Positions 33,040 through 41,657 are shown, counted from the first letter of the stretch. The stretch is 64,000 nt of DNA from Methylacidimicrobium sp. B4 (GCF_017310545.1 NZ_CP066203.1:1240001-1304000); one strand, 5' to 3'. Numbers and translations: made by a program. Notes: generated by a model from the letters alone, not told the origin.

Positions 33040-36000
33040 GCGGCAAGCAAGACGGTGGAGCGATCGGTGGATTCATCCGCTTCTTCTCTTCTTCCCTCGT
33101 CACGCCTCTGCTCATCCTCGCTTCCTGGCTTCTGGGCTCCTTCGCCTTGATGGAGCTGCCCCGGGAGGAAGAACCGCAGATCGTCGTTCCCCTCTTCGAC
33201 GTTTTCGTCTCCATGCCGGGGGCGAGCCCCGAAGAGGTGGAAAAGCGCATCGTCAACAATGGGGAGCGCGTCTTCTGGCAGATCCCGGGAGTGGAATACG
33301 TCTATTCCACGGCGGCTCCCAACGGTGCCATGTTCATCGTCCGGTTTGAGGTGGGCGAAGAGATGGAGAAGAGCCTCATCAAGCTCTTTACCAAGGTTTA
33401 CTCCCATCTCGACTTCCTTCCTCCCGGCGCGTCGATCCCGCTGATCAAGCCCCGCTCGATCGACGATGTGCCGATCCTTGCCCTCACCTTCTATAGCCCG
33501 ACGCGGGATCCCCTGAGCCTGCGCCGCGTCGTCGCGACGGTTCGCGATAAGATCAATCCGATCTCGGACATCTCGGAAACTACGATCCTCGGCGGCCGCA
33601 AACGTCAGTTCCAGGTCTTCTTCGACCCGGCCAAGCTCGCCATGCACCTGCTCACCCCGGCGGATCTCGTCGCGTTGATCCACCAGAACAACGTCCGGCT
33701 GCCCGCCGGCCACCTCGAATCGGAGCCCAAGCTCATCGAGGTGGAGCCCAGTGCTCTCCTCATGACGAAGCGGGACCTGGAAAACCTGGTCGTCAGCGTC
33801 AGCCAGGGGAAGATCGTCTATCTCCGGGATGTCGCTCAGGTCGTTGACGGACCCGACCAGGAGGAGCGGAGCTTGACGCTGCGCTTCGGAGCGGGGTCGC
33901 ACCAGCAGATCCGGGAACCGATCGACGCGGTCACCCTGGCGGTTGCCAAGAGAAAGGGCGCCAACGCCACGTTCCTGGCCAAGAAGATCCTCGAAGACAT
34001 TGCTGCCCTAAGGCCGGACACCCTCCCTCCCGACGTCCAATACGTGGTCACCCGGGATTACGGGCAGACGGCCGCCGAGAAATCGAATGAGCTCTTGGAG
34101 CATATGGCCATCGCGATCTTCGGCGTGAGCCTTCTGATTGCGCTCTTCCTCGGATTACGGGCGGCCGCCATCACCATCATTGCCATTCCGACCACCCTGG
34201 CGATCACGCTCCTCACCTTCCACCTCTTCCATTTCACGATCAACCGGGTGACCCTCTTTGCCTTGATTTTCACGATCGGGATCCTCGTCGACGATCCGAT
34301 CGTCGGCGTTGAAAACATTGTTCGCCATCTCCATCTCCCGGGCAGTGCCGGGCGACCGCTGCTCGCCGTCGCCACCGAAGCCATGCTCGAGATCGTCGGA
34401 CCCTTGATCCTGGCGACATTTGCGGTGATCGCGGCGATCCTTCCGATGGCCACCGTCGGGGGCCTCATGGGCCCCTACATGCGGCCGATTCCCATCGGAG
34501 CGACGACCGCCATGATCGTCTCCATGCTCGTCTCCCTTTCGGCGACGCCCTGGGCCTCGGTCCTGCTCCTCAAAGGGAGCAAGCATGTGGGAGAGCGAGG
34601 CGAAGGCTTCCTGCTGCGTCTCTATCGCTGGTTTGTCACACCGCTGATCTACAATCGCTGGCTGCGCCTGCTGTTTGTCCTTGTGGTTCTTGTCCTTCTC
34701 GGGGCTGCGATGGCCTTGATCCCGCTGAAGCTCGTCCGCGCCAAGATGCTCCCATTCGACAACAAGAACGAGTTCCAGGTCATCCTCAACATGCCCGAGG
34801 GGACTCCGGCAGAGGCGACTCGCGCCGTGCTCGATCAGATGGCTGGTGTCGTTCTTCGCCTTCCCGAAGTGACCAACGTCGAGATCCAGGCGGGCACCCA
34901 TTCGCCGTACAACTTCAACGGATTGATTCGCCACTACTTCCTCCGGGAAGCCCCCCACCAGGGCGACCTGCAGGTGAACCTCAGGGACAAATCGGAGCGC
35001 AAGCGGCAGAGCCACGAGATCGCGGAGAGCGTGCGGCCGGAAATCAACCGCATCGCCCAGGCTGCGGGCGCGCACGCACAGGTCGCAGAGGTGCCGCCGG
35101 GTCCTCCCGTCCTCTCAACCCTGGTCCTGGAGATCTACGGCCCCTCGGCGACCGAACGCCAGGCGATGGCGACGAAAATCGAAGGCCTCATGCGCGCGTC
35201 TCCCGAGATGACCGATATCGCCACCTACGAAGAGACTCCACGTCCCTTGGAGGTCTACAACATCGACCTGGTCAAAGCTTCCTTGAACGGCCTCCCAGCG
35301 GAGGCGATCGCCCAGAGCCTCGTCACCGCCCTCCATGGAGCGAGCCCCGGCCTGGCCCATACGCCGGAGGAACCCGAGCGCGTCGAGATCCTGGTCCGCC
35401 TGCCCGAGCAAGAGCGCCGATCCGATCAGGCGGTGCGCGACATGACGCTCCTGAGCCGTTTCGCGCGGTTGCTCCCGATCAAGGATCTCACCTCGGCAGA
35501 GCGGACGCATCAGCACTATCCCATCTACCACAAGAACTTGATGCCGGTTACCTATCTTCTGGGCGACGTTACGGGCCAGATCGGCAGTCCGGTCTACGGC
35601 ATCCTCGATTTCACGCCCGCACTGGAGAAGCTCCGCACCCCGCAGGGCAAGCCGTTCGAGATCCTGTACACCCACCTTCCCGAGAGCCCGAACAGCTGGG
35701 CAATCAAATGGGACGGAGAATGGCAGGTGACCTACGAGGTCTTCCGGGATCTCGGCAAGGCCTTCGCCATCGTGCTTGTGCTTATCTTCATCCTGGTCGT
35801 TGGCTGGTTCCGTTCCTTCGTGACCCCCTGGGCCGTGATGCTCCCCATCCCCCTCTCCCTGATCGGCATTCTCCCCGCCCACTGGTACCTGGGCATGTTC
35901 TTCACCGCCACCTCGATGATCGGCATGATGGCCGGCGCGGGAATCGTCGTCCGCAACGCCATCATCCTGGTGGATTTCATCGAGATGCGCCTCGCAGAGG

Positions 36001-36269
36001 GCGATTCGCTCGAAGAGGCCGTGATTTCCGCGGGGGCCGTCCGGCTGCGACCGATCCTGCTCACCGCCCTGGCTGTGATCATCGGAAGTGCTGTGATCCT
36101 CTTCGATCCGATCTTCCAAGGGCTGGCATTGGCACTCATGTCGGGCGAGATCGCGGCGACGCTCCTCTCGCAGCCCGCAGTCCCCGTTTTTTATTACATG
36201 TTGCGCAAGAGACAGATCGCCAGGCAGAAGCAGGTATTGGCGAATCCCTCCGAACCCGTGCGGAGTTGA
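33036..36269 (+). CDS. RND-superfamily efflux permease (HAE-like)
   Basis: A 1077-aa inner-membrane proton-driven exporter with the usual twelve helices and two large periplasmic loops. The helix-4 proton relay shows adjacent aspartates in FTIGILVDDPIVGVENIVRHL, and the second half has GAGIVVRNAIILVDFIEMR. The first periplasmic loop carries PGASPEEVEKRIV and PGVEYVYSTAAPNGA, the porter-domain pattern of HAE/hydrophobe pumps rather than the CzcA/CusA type. It is coupled to the TolC gene, but no periplasmic adaptor gene is present in the operon, which is unusual. The substrate is unknown. Confidence 0.92.
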   Translation: MSGKQDGGAIGGFIRFFSSSLVTPLLILASWLLGSFALMELPREEEPQIVVPLFDVFVSMPGASPEEVEKRIVNNGERVFWQIPGVEYVYSTAAPNGAMFIVRFEVGEEMEKSLIKLFTKVYSHLDFLPPGASIPLIKPRSIDDVPILALTFYSPTRDPLSLRRVVATVRDKINPISDISETTILGGRKRQFQVFFDPAKLAMHLLTPADLVALIHQNNVRLPAGHLESEPKLIEVEPSALLMTKRDLENLVVSVSQGKIVYLRDVAQVVDGPDQEERSLTLRFGAGSHQQIREPIDAVTLAVAKRKGANATFLAKKILEDIAALRPDTLPPDVQYVVTRDYGQTAAEKSNELLEHMAIAIFGVSLLIALFLGLRAAAITIIAIPTTLAITLLTFHLFHFTINRVTLFALIFTIGILVDDPIVGVENIVRHLHLPGSAGRPLLAVATEAMLEIVGPLILATFAVIAAILPMATVGGLMGPYMRPIPIGATTAMIVSMLVSLSATPWASVLLLKGSKHVGERGEGFLLRLYRWFVTPLIYNRWLRLLFVLVVLVLLGAAMALIPLKLVRAKMLPFDNKNEFQVILNMPEGTPAEATRAVLDQMAGVVLRLPEVTNVEIQAGTHSPYNFNGLIRHYFLREAPHQGDLQVNLRDKSERKRQSHEIAESVRPEINRIAQAAGAHAQVAEVPPGPPVLSTLVLEIYGPSATERQAMATKIEGLMRASPEMTDIATYEETPRPLEVYNIDLVKASLNGLPAEAIAQSLVTALHGASPGLAHTPEEPERVEILVRLPEQERRSDQAVRDMTLLSRFARLLPIKDLTSAERTHQHYPIYHKNLMPVTYLLGDVTGQIGSPVYGILDFTPALEKLRTPQGKPFEILYTHLPESPNSWAIKWDGEWQVTYEVFRDLGKAFAIVLVLIFILVVGWFRSFVTPWAVMLPIPLSLIGILPAHWYLGMFFTATSMIGMMAGAGIVVRNAIILVDFIEMRLAEGDSLEEAVISAGAVRLRPILLTALAVIIGSAVILFDPIFQGLALALMSGEIAATLLSQPAVPVFYYMLRKRQIARQKQVLANPSEPVRS

Positions 36270-36320
36270 CGCCGCTCCCGCGCGATTCCTTCCCGAGCGC
36301 AGCTTGGATCATAAATACGC

Positions 36321-36349
36321 TTGCGCTACGTTTCTTGCGTTTGTATCCT
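36321..36349 (+). promoter_or_regulatory. Putative promoter upstream of the DF-type gene
   Basis: TTGCGC (36321-36326) and TATCCT (36344-36349) are separated by 17 bases, in a 187-base gap that is more AT-rich than its surroundings. It would serve the gene starting at 36457 with a leader of about 100 bases. By eye only. Confidence 0.3.
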
Positions 36350-36456
36350 TTGGACGAGTCGGCTTTCCCGCCGGGGGCAATCGGCCTCACTCGGAATTGG
36401 GACGGGGATCTTTCCCTGACGACGAACGCCGACGAAGAAGGGAGCGAAGTTGCCTC

Positions 36457-36921
36457 ATGGAAATAGAACTCTTCTACTTCGAAAGTTGTCCTCACTGGCT
36501 CGACGCCCTGCGCCGCGTGGAGGAGGTGCTAGCCGAGGAAGGTGGAATCCATGAGATTCGCTTGATCCCCATCCGGACGGTTGCGGAAGCGCAAAGACAC
36601 CGCTTTTTCGGTTCTCCCACGATCCGAATCGGCGAACGGGATATCGACCCCGCGGCCTGGGGTCGAATGGACTACGGCCTTGGCTGTCGCCTCTACGCCA
36701 ACGTGGACGGCTCGATTCATCCCGTTCCGTCCAAGGAGTTCGTCCGGCAGGCCTTCCGGTCGCACCGACCGCTTTCACTCGCCGAAGCACACGACGAGAT
36801 CCTTGAATCCATCAAGCATCAACACCCGGAATGGGTGGCTGATCCAATGGAGGAGTGCTCCCGCTGTGTGCGCTACGAATACGAATTGGCCGATCCGCTC
36901 ATCATGCCGCTCGAGGAGTAG
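36457..36921 (+). CDS. DF-family thioredoxin-like protein (Cys form of a selenoprotein family)
   Basis: A 154-aa protein. Residues 1-85 form a thioredoxin-like half: IELFYFESCPHWLDAL holds a single N-terminal Cys where selenoprotein relatives carry selenocysteine, and FFGSPTIRIGERDIDP is the cis-Pro region, followed by GLGCRLY. The remaining 70 residues are charged and end with a CSRC pair (ECSRCVRYEYELADP), perhaps a metal or partner thiol site not usual for the family. It may act in thiol or metal redox defence. It converges with exbD. Confidence 0.78.
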   Translation: MEIELFYFESCPHWLDALRRVEEVLAEEGGIHEIRLIPIRTVAEAQRHRFFGSPTIRIGERDIDPAAWGRMDYGLGCRLYANVDGSIHPVPSKEFVRQAFRSHRPLSLAEAHDEILESIKHQHPEWVADPMEECSRCVRYEYELADPLIMPLEE

Positions 36922-36963
36922 CCGACGGAGAAACCCTCCACGACGGAAGCGGAAAGCAGACCG

Positions 36964-37389
36964 CTAAGGTGCCTTTTCGCGCTTCTCGGTCTGAATCGCA
37001 ATCCGCGTGATCCCTTGCTTGCGGATTTCGTCGAGCACGCCCACAACGTTATCGAAAGTCGCCTTCCGATCACTGTTGAGGAAGACCTTGGCCTTCTCCG
37101 AACCGACCTCGGCCTTCAGGGCGGCAAGCTTCCCCGGAAGCTCGGCCGTGGAGACCTTGTCGTGGTCGAAATAGACCTCGCCCTTGTCGGTGACCGTGAG
37201 GGTAACCTCCTGTTCTTTTCGCTCCTCGCTCCCAGACGTCTGGGCCTTGGGAAGCTGCACGGCCACCCCGGCGTTTTTCACCATGGCCAAGGAGACCATC
37301 ATGAAGGTGGCTAACAGGAAGAACATCACGTCGATGAACGGGATGATCTCAAGACGCGGGCGATGGCGGCGGGGGGCGGAGACTCGCAT
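36964..37389 (-). CDS. exbD: ExbD/TolR-family proton-channel subunit
   Basis: A 141-aa protein with one N-terminal membrane helix and a periplasmic domain. The membrane segment IIPFIDVMFFLLATFMMVS contains the essential Asp. The C-terminal part (VFLNSDRKATFDNVVGVLDEIRKQGITRIAIQT) is the ExbD/TolR fold. With ExbB it makes the proton-driven motor that energises TonB or Tol. The ATG at 37389 is 16 bases after the exbB stop. No tonB or tolA gene is beside it. Confidence 0.92.
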   Translation of the reverse strand: MRVSAPRRHRPRLEIIPFIDVMFFLLATFMMVSLAMVKNAGVAVQLPKAQTSGSEERKEQEVTLTVTDKGEVYFDHDKVSTAELPGKLAALKAEVGSEKAKVFLNSDRKATFDNVVGVLDEIRKQGITRIAIQTEKREKAP

Positions 37390-37405
37390 GATGCTTGCTC
37401 GGGCG

Positions 37406-38074
37406 TCAATTTCCTTGCGGATTTCCGGCGACCGGCGCCTCCAGCTCCTCCGCCTCGACCGAAGAGCGACCCTCAAAGCGCAGCAGGAGCATCTCCAGCT
37501 TGGTGGAAGCCGCTTCCATCTGCCGGCGCATGTTCTCCATGCGGGAGCTGAAGAAGTTAAGGGGCACGATCGCCACGATCGCCACGGTGAGACCGAAGCT
37601 CACCGCGATCAACGACTCGGCGACACCCCCGGTGATCGCCGCCTGCTTGCCTGCGAGCTCCCCACCTCCGACGATGCTGAATGCGCGCATCATTCCCGTG
37701 ACCGTACCGAGAAGGCCGAGCAGCGGCCCCAGGGTCACCGCGGTGTCCAGCACGACGAGCCCCTTGTTGTAGCGATCGAGCTGGGAGTTGGCCGCCTCCA
37801 GCAAGGCGTCCGAGACCGACCCGTCCTTGTGACGCATCCCTTCCACGAGCACGTGGATCACCGGATCCTTCGATTTCTCCCCGACGGCCAGCGCCTGAGC
37901 GATGCGACCATGCTCGACCAGCTCGAAGATCTTCCGCACGAGAGGGAGATCTCTCCGACGCGCTTCCGTCAGAAGGAAGAGAAAGCGCTCGAAGAGCACC
38001 GCCACGGTCGTAACCGACAAGAGGAGAATCGGCCACATGATCGGGCCGCCTTTGAGGAAAAGTTGATAAATCAT
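37406..38074 (-). CDS. exbB: ExbB/TolQ/MotA-family proton-channel subunit
   Basis: A 222-aa inner-membrane protein with three helices. The first is GGPIMWPILLLSVTTVAVLFERFLFLL. The second and third, LGPLLGLLGTVTGMMRAFSIVG and ITGGVAESLIAVSFGLTVAIVAIVPLNFF, contain the conserved Gly/Thr-rich pore segments. A long cytoplasmic loop lies between helices one and two. It is cotranscribed with exbD. Whether it serves TonB-dependent transport, Tol function or gliding-type motility cannot be told. Confidence 0.94.
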   Translation of the reverse strand: MIYQLFLKGGPIMWPILLLSVTTVAVLFERFLFLLTEARRRDLPLVRKIFELVEHGRIAQALAVGEKSKDPVIHVLVEGMRHKDGSVSDALLEAANSQLDRYNKGLVVLDTAVTLGPLLGLLGTVTGMMRAFSIVGGGELAGKQAAITGGVAESLIAVSFGLTVAIVAIVPLNFFSSRMENMRRQMEAASTKLEMLLLRFEGRSSVEAEELEAPVAGNPQGN

Positions 38075-38238
38075 GGCGCTACGGGAAGTTTCTGCTCACG
38101 TACAGGCCGGGGCCGAGGATAATCTCCAGCGCCGCCAATCAAGGGCGAGCTCACTGGTCTCCAAAGGCCGCCGATCCTCCATGCATCGACCTGTACTCAA
38201 GACACGGGATCGAAGCAAGCGCCAAATGAATGCTCCGA

Positions 38239-38541
38239 TCAGGCTCTACGACGACCCCTGCCCAAGAGGAGACGGCCGGCCCAGCGTCCGATCGTCCACG
38301 CCAGCCGGGCTCGCTCCGCCCAGGAGAGGAGGCGCCAAGCGGAAAGAAGAGAGCTTCTGGCTTTCTTGGGCGTCTGGAGGTTCCAGACGTCACGAACCTC
38401 GCGGAAGAGCTGCAAGCCGGGCCGAATCACCTGCGCCAACCGCCAGCCGACTTCGAGCAGGCGCACGGGCGTACGCAATTCTTCGAGAGATGCGGCCAAC
38501 TCCTCCCGCTGCCGGTCGCAGGCGGCAACGAGCTCCCGCAT
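38239..38541 (-). CDS. Small YqjK-like basic protein of the yqjDE set
   Basis: A 100-aa protein starting MRELVAACDRQREELAAS, followed by helical, Arg/Leu-rich segments (VRLLEVGWRLAQVIRPGLQLF, LAWTIGRWAGRLLLG). It has no clear hydrophobic span. AGAGG lies directly before the ATG, 12 bases after the stop of the YqjE-like gene. By position it corresponds to YqjK of the yqjDEK triad, but sequence similarity is weak to my eye. Confidence 0.6.
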   Translation of the reverse strand: MRELVAACDRQREELAASLEELRTPVRLLEVGWRLAQVIRPGLQLFREVRDVWNLQTPKKARSSLLSAWRLLSWAERARLAWTIGRWAGRLLLGRGRRRA

Positions 38542-38552
38542 CCTCTGCTCTC

Positions 38553-38951
38553 TTATTTCCTGGCGCGATTGTGCAGCCACGCGACGTCCTTCCCCAGCTC
38601 GCGTATGGTCTCGGCAAAGGGCGTGCCAAGCGCCTGGATCCGCTTCCATACTCGCCTTCCCACGAAGATCGTGGCACCCAGGCAGAACGCCCCCAATGTC
38701 CCCACCGTGGCGATTCGAGCCGTCGGATCGTTCCAGGTCAAAGAGAGCAGGGCAATCCCGATCCAGAGAATCGAAAGGGCGCCTAGGAAAACCCCGGCAC
38801 CCAGCCAGAGCAGCAGGCGGAGCAACCGCTCGATTTCCGCTTGCAGCTCCACGGAAAAGAGCTCCAAGCGGAGCGCGAGCAGCCGTAGCAGGAGCGTGAG
38901 CAGCTTCTGCCCCGAGCCAGTGACCCCGCCGCGCTGCTGCGCTTCCGTCAT
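38553..38951 (-). CDS. YqjE-like putative actinobacterial holin-X family protein
   Basis: A 132-aa protein with two membrane helices (LLRLLLWLGAGVFLGALSILWIGIALLSL and IATVGTLGAFCLGATIFVG) after an amphipathic leader (LLRLLALRLELFSVELQAEIERL). This is the YqjE/phage-holin-superfamily pattern, but in this context it is an envelope-stress or membrane protein, not a phage holin. It begins one base after the stop of the DUF883 gene. Confidence 0.82.
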   Translation of the reverse strand: MTEAQQRGGVTGSGQKLLTLLLRLLALRLELFSVELQAEIERLLRLLLWLGAGVFLGALSILWIGIALLSLTWNDPTARIATVGTLGAFCLGATIFVGRRVWKRIQALGTPFAETIRELGKDVAWLHNRARK

Positions 38952-39257
38952 CTATCGGCGGCTCAAGAGCGCTCCGAGCAGGACGCCGAAGACCACCCCC
39001 ACACCGACCGCCTGGTAGGGGTGATCGCGGACGATCCGATCGACGTCTTGCACTCCTCCCACCGCACGGTCCGCCAAGCGGTCCTCCCGCTCACCCAGGT
39101 ACTCGCGCAACGAGCTGATCCGGGCGGTCAGGCGCTCCTGCACGTCGCGAGCCCTTTCTCCGAGGTTGCCCGCCGATTCCTTCACGAGGATCTCCGCGTC
39201 GTGCATCACCTCGCGCACATCGTTAAGAAGCTTCTGCCTAGTGACAACTTCGTTCAT
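38952..39257 (-). CDS. DUF883 (YqjD/ElaB) family membrane-anchored protein
   Basis: A 101-aa protein. Residues 1-80 are charged helix (LLNDVREVMHDAEILVKESAGNLGERARDVQERL). A C-terminal hydrophobic anchor follows (VRDHPYQAVGVGVVFGVLLGALLSRR), the hallmark of ElaB/YqjD, which in E. coli tether stationary-phase ribosomes to the membrane. AGGAGG precedes ATG 39257. It heads the yqjD-yqjE-yqjK-like operon, divergent from the sigma-factor cassette. Confidence 0.9.
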   Translation of the reverse strand: MNEVVTRQKLLNDVREVMHDAEILVKESAGNLGERARDVQERLTARISSLREYLGEREDRLADRAVGGVQDVDRIVRDHPYQAVGVGVVFGVLLGALLSRR

Positions 39258-39462
39258 GCCAAACCTCCTATCCCCATCTTCGGACGGTAGCAGATGCCGG
39301 CCTAGGGGCGCAAGCGAGGCTTTTGTGCCGGCCGCCTTCGATCCAGCGCACGTGCCTACTCCCTCCGCGGGAAAGGTCACCGATGACGACCCCTCTTTCG
39401 AATTTTGCGCGGGAAAACGAATCTGGCGGTGTTTACTTTGTCTGGAGCGATAGGAAAAAGGC

Positions 39463-39765
39463 ATGAGCAGCGATCCGTTGGATGAGCTTCTGCAGAGCTG
39501 GCGGCCGGAGGGTCGGCTCCCCGACGAATTTCAATCCGAGGTCTGGAAGCGGGTGGCCTTACGCTCCCGGATCGCCCTTACGCCGATTCGTCTGAGCCGA
39601 GGGACGTGGGCGACGGTTCTAGCCGCTTCCCTTTTCGCATTCCTCCTTGCCACAGGCCAGGTGCTCCGATGGGAGCAGGAGCGCTCCGCTGCGCTCAGAG
39701 CCCAATACTTCCAATCGATTGACCCGCAGGCCCTCGCCGCCGCGCAGGAAGGGCGATCGCCGTGA
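39463..39765 (+). CDS. CnrY-like single-pass anti-sigma candidate
   Basis: A 100-aa protein with a cytoplasmic N-terminus (LDELLQSWRPEGRLPDEFQSEVWKRV), one membrane helix (TWATVLAASLFAFLLATGQVL) and a short periplasmic tail. Length, topology and position match CnrY/NccY, the small anti-sigma factors that hold an ECF sigma at the membrane. The next two genes are a periplasmic metal-sensor-like protein and an ECF sigma, in the same order as cnrYXH. It overlaps the sensor gene by 4 bases. The anti-sigma role is inferred from context rather than a recognised domain. Confidence 0.72.
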   Translation: MSSDPLDELLQSWRPEGRLPDEFQSEVWKRVALRSRIALTPIRLSRGTWATVLAASLFAFLLATGQVLRWEQERSAALRAQYFQSIDPQALAAAQEGRSP

Positions 39766-40250
39766 GAAGGCTCCTTTCGCTCGCCCCACTGACCGTTTTC
39801 GTTGCTGTCGCCGTCTATCTGGCCACGCTCTTTTTGGAGACCCTCCCTTCCCGGCGCTCCACCCGCGAGCCCGATGCGGGACTGCAATGGCTCCGCCACG
39901 AGCTCGATCTTACGGACCGGCAGATGGACGCAATCTCCCGCTTGCAAGAAGCCTATCGCCCCAGCTGCCAAACGATGTGCCGCCAGATCCTGGCGAGCGA
40001 CTCGAAGCTCCGGGAGCTCTTCGAACAAAACCGCTCGATCACGCCCGAAATGCTCACGGCCATGGCCGAGCGAGACCAGCTCCGCTCCAAATGCCGGCGC
40101 GCATTCCTGCGGCACGTCCACGAGGTAAGCGGCGAGCTCTCCGCCCCGCAGCGGCAACGCTATCTCTCCCTCGTCTCCGATGAGATTCTGGGTCCATCGC
40201 AGAACGCGAGTGTGGGGCAGAGGGGGCAGAGGAGAGATGGCGGCCCATGA
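39762..40250 (+). CDS. CnrX/CpxP-like periplasmic metal-sensor protein
   Basis: A 162-aa protein with an N-terminal membrane anchor (LLSLAPLTVFVAVAVYLATLFL) and a helical periplasmic domain of the heavy-metal-resistance (CnrX/ZraP/Spy) type. LRHELDLTDRQMDAISRLQEAY and LSAPQRQRYLSLVSDEI match the two LTxxQ-like hairpins. Candidate metal ligands are SCQTMC (about residues 68-73), SKC (about 106) and the RHVHEVS histidines (about 113-117), a thiol-rich set unlike the His/Met set of CnrX. It overlaps both neighbours by 4 bases. Confidence 0.83.
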   Translation: MRRLLSLAPLTVFVAVAVYLATLFLETLPSRRSTREPDAGLQWLRHELDLTDRQMDAISRLQEAYRPSCQTMCRQILASDSKLRELFEQNRSITPEMLTAMAERDQLRSKCRRAFLRHVHEVSGELSAPQRQRYLSLVSDEILGPSQNASVGQRGQRRDGGP

Positions 40251-40828
40251 GCGAGCCTGATCCCGACTGGCAACTCATGGCCCGGCTCGCCAAGGAGGAC
40301 GATCGCGCGCTCAACGCTCTCATGGATCGCTGGCAGGAGAGGCTCTTTCACTTTCTATGCCGGGTCACCGGCGACCAAGCGTCGGCCGCCGACCTCGCTC
40401 AGGAAACCTTCGTCCGCGTCTACGAAGCCCGCCACAAGGTCCGGCAAGAGGGCCGCTTTTCCGCCTGGCTCTTCACGATCGCCGCCAATCTCAGCCGCAA
40501 CCTGGCCCGGTGGCGCAGGAGACATCCCACGGTTTCCCTGACCGAAACCGCCGAGCAGGACGGATCGCCCACCCTGGAAGATCGTCTTGGCGAGCAAAGG
40601 TCCCCGGGAGCCCGACTCGAAACGGAGGAGCTCTGCACCCAAGTCCGGTCCGCGATTCTCTCTCTGCCGTCGCCACTCAAGGAAACCCTGATCCTTTTCG
40701 AGTACGAGGAGCTCTCCTACGAGGAGATTGCCCAGGCGCTGGGCTGCTCCCGCAAGATCGTCGAGATGCGGCTCTATCGGGCACGCAAACGCTTGCGGAG
40801 GGCGCTTGCCAGAGAACATCTGCTCTGA
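40247..40828 (+). CDS. ECF-type RNA polymerase sigma factor
   Basis: A 193-aa sigma factor with only regions 2 and 4. Region 2 (about residues 20-85) shows CRVTGDQASAADLAQETFVRVYEAR and FSAWLFTIAANLSRN. Region 4 (about 125-185) shows ILSLPSPLKETLILFEYEELSYEEIAQALGCSRKIVEMRLYRARKRL, a clean helix-turn-helix. It is the third gene of the cnrYXH-ordered cassette, so its activity is probably released when the periplasmic sensor detects its signal. The DsrE-TusA-SQR genes start 127 bases downstream and may be targets. Confidence 0.93.
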   Translation: MSEPDPDWQLMARLAKEDDRALNALMDRWQERLFHFLCRVTGDQASAADLAQETFVRVYEARHKVRQEGRFSAWLFTIAANLSRNLARWRRRHPTVSLTETAEQDGSPTLEDRLGEQRSPGARLETEELCTQVRSAILSLPSPLKETLILFEYEELSYEEIAQALGCSRKIVEMRLYRARKRLRRALAREHLL

Positions 40829-40954
40829 GCCCCTCCTCGTCGTGGTCCTCCGGAAAACCCGATGGGACTTTTGGCTTGACCGGCGGCAGCTCGATTGCGA
40901 GCATTGTCATGTCAAGCAGAGGGACTCAATCCGAATTCCAACCTGGAGATTTCC

Positions 40955-41368
40955 ATGAGCGAGAAACTGTCGATCGTCCTTTTTTCCGGCACAGTGGATA
41001 AGTTAATGGCGGCTTCCGTCATGGCTTCCGGTGCTGCGGCCATGCAAAAGGAGGTAACCATCTTCGCAACCTTCTACGGTCTCTTCGCGCTCCGCAAGGG
41101 GGATTGGAAGCAGAACCGGCGCGTCAGCAAGGATTTCGAGGATTACGGAGAGCAATTTCTGCGCGTCTTGGAGGAGAAGAAAGCGCCTAGCTGGCTCGAG
41201 ACGCTGCAGGGCGCCATGGAGATCGGCAACGTGAAAGTGAAGGCGTGCGGGCTCACGATGGACCTCCTGTCGATCAAGCTGGAGGATTTGGAGCCGATCG
41301 TGAGCGAGATTGTGGGGGTCGCGCATTTCGTCGAGGAGGCTGCGGACGGGCAAATTCTTTTCCTGTGA
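40955..41368 (+). CDS. DsrE/DsrF/DrsH-like sulfur-trafficking family protein
   Basis: A 137-aa cytosolic protein. [26 protein letters not shown] and [16 protein letters not shown] match the peroxiredoxin-like DsrE family (DUF1641-associated, DsrE2-like). One conserved cysteine lies in [13 protein letters not shown] (near residue 95), the position used to carry persulfide sulfur. ATG 40955 has GGAG eight bases upstream. It sits directly before tusA and the sulfide:quinone oxidoreductase gene, which fits a sulfane-sulfur relay. Confidence 0.88.
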   Translation: MSEKLSIVLFSGTVDKLMAASVMASGAAAMQKEVTIFATFYGLFALRKGDWKQNRRVSKDFEDYGEQFLRVLEEKKAPSWLETLQGAMEIGNVKVKACGLTMDLLSIKLEDLEPIVSEIVGVAHFVEEAADGQILFL

Positions 41369-41414
41369 GCCACGCTTCCTTCATCGAAAGACTGCGGAAA
41401 CAACGGAGGACATC

Positions 41415-41657
41415 ATGGAAGGGGTGAAGATTGCGAAGGAGAGCGACGCGCGGGGAAGCTTCTGCCCGGGGCCGCTCATGGAGATGATCCGGCTGGTTCG
41501 CTCGGCGAACGTGGGGGAGGTCGTCGCGGTGATTTCCGGCGACGAGGGCAGCAAGAAGGACATTCCCGCATGGATCCAGAAGGCCCGTTACGAGCTCGTC
41601 GGAACGGAGGAGGTTGCCCCCGGAGCAACCCGTTTCCTCTGCCGCAAGAATCACTAG
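41415..41657 (+). CDS. TusA-family sulfurtransferase
   Basis: An 80-aa protein of the TusA/SirA fold. The signature is [17 protein letters not shown], the CPxP box with the sulfur-carrying Cys at residue 17. A second Cys lies at FLCRKN at the C-terminus. GGAGG lies six bases before ATG 41415. With DsrE upstream and SQR downstream it most likely passes persulfide sulfur from sulfide oxidation to acceptors, rather than acting only in tRNA thiolation. Confidence 0.93.
   Translation: MEGVKIAKESDARGSFCPGPLMEMIRLVRSANVGEVVAVISGDEGSKKDIPAWIQKARYELVGTEEVAPGATRFLCRKNH

Noticed and set aside
38553-38951. Phage holin, suggesting a prophage
   Set aside because: The holin-like protein is the YqjE member of a yqjDEK-type operon. 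No other phage genes are nearby.
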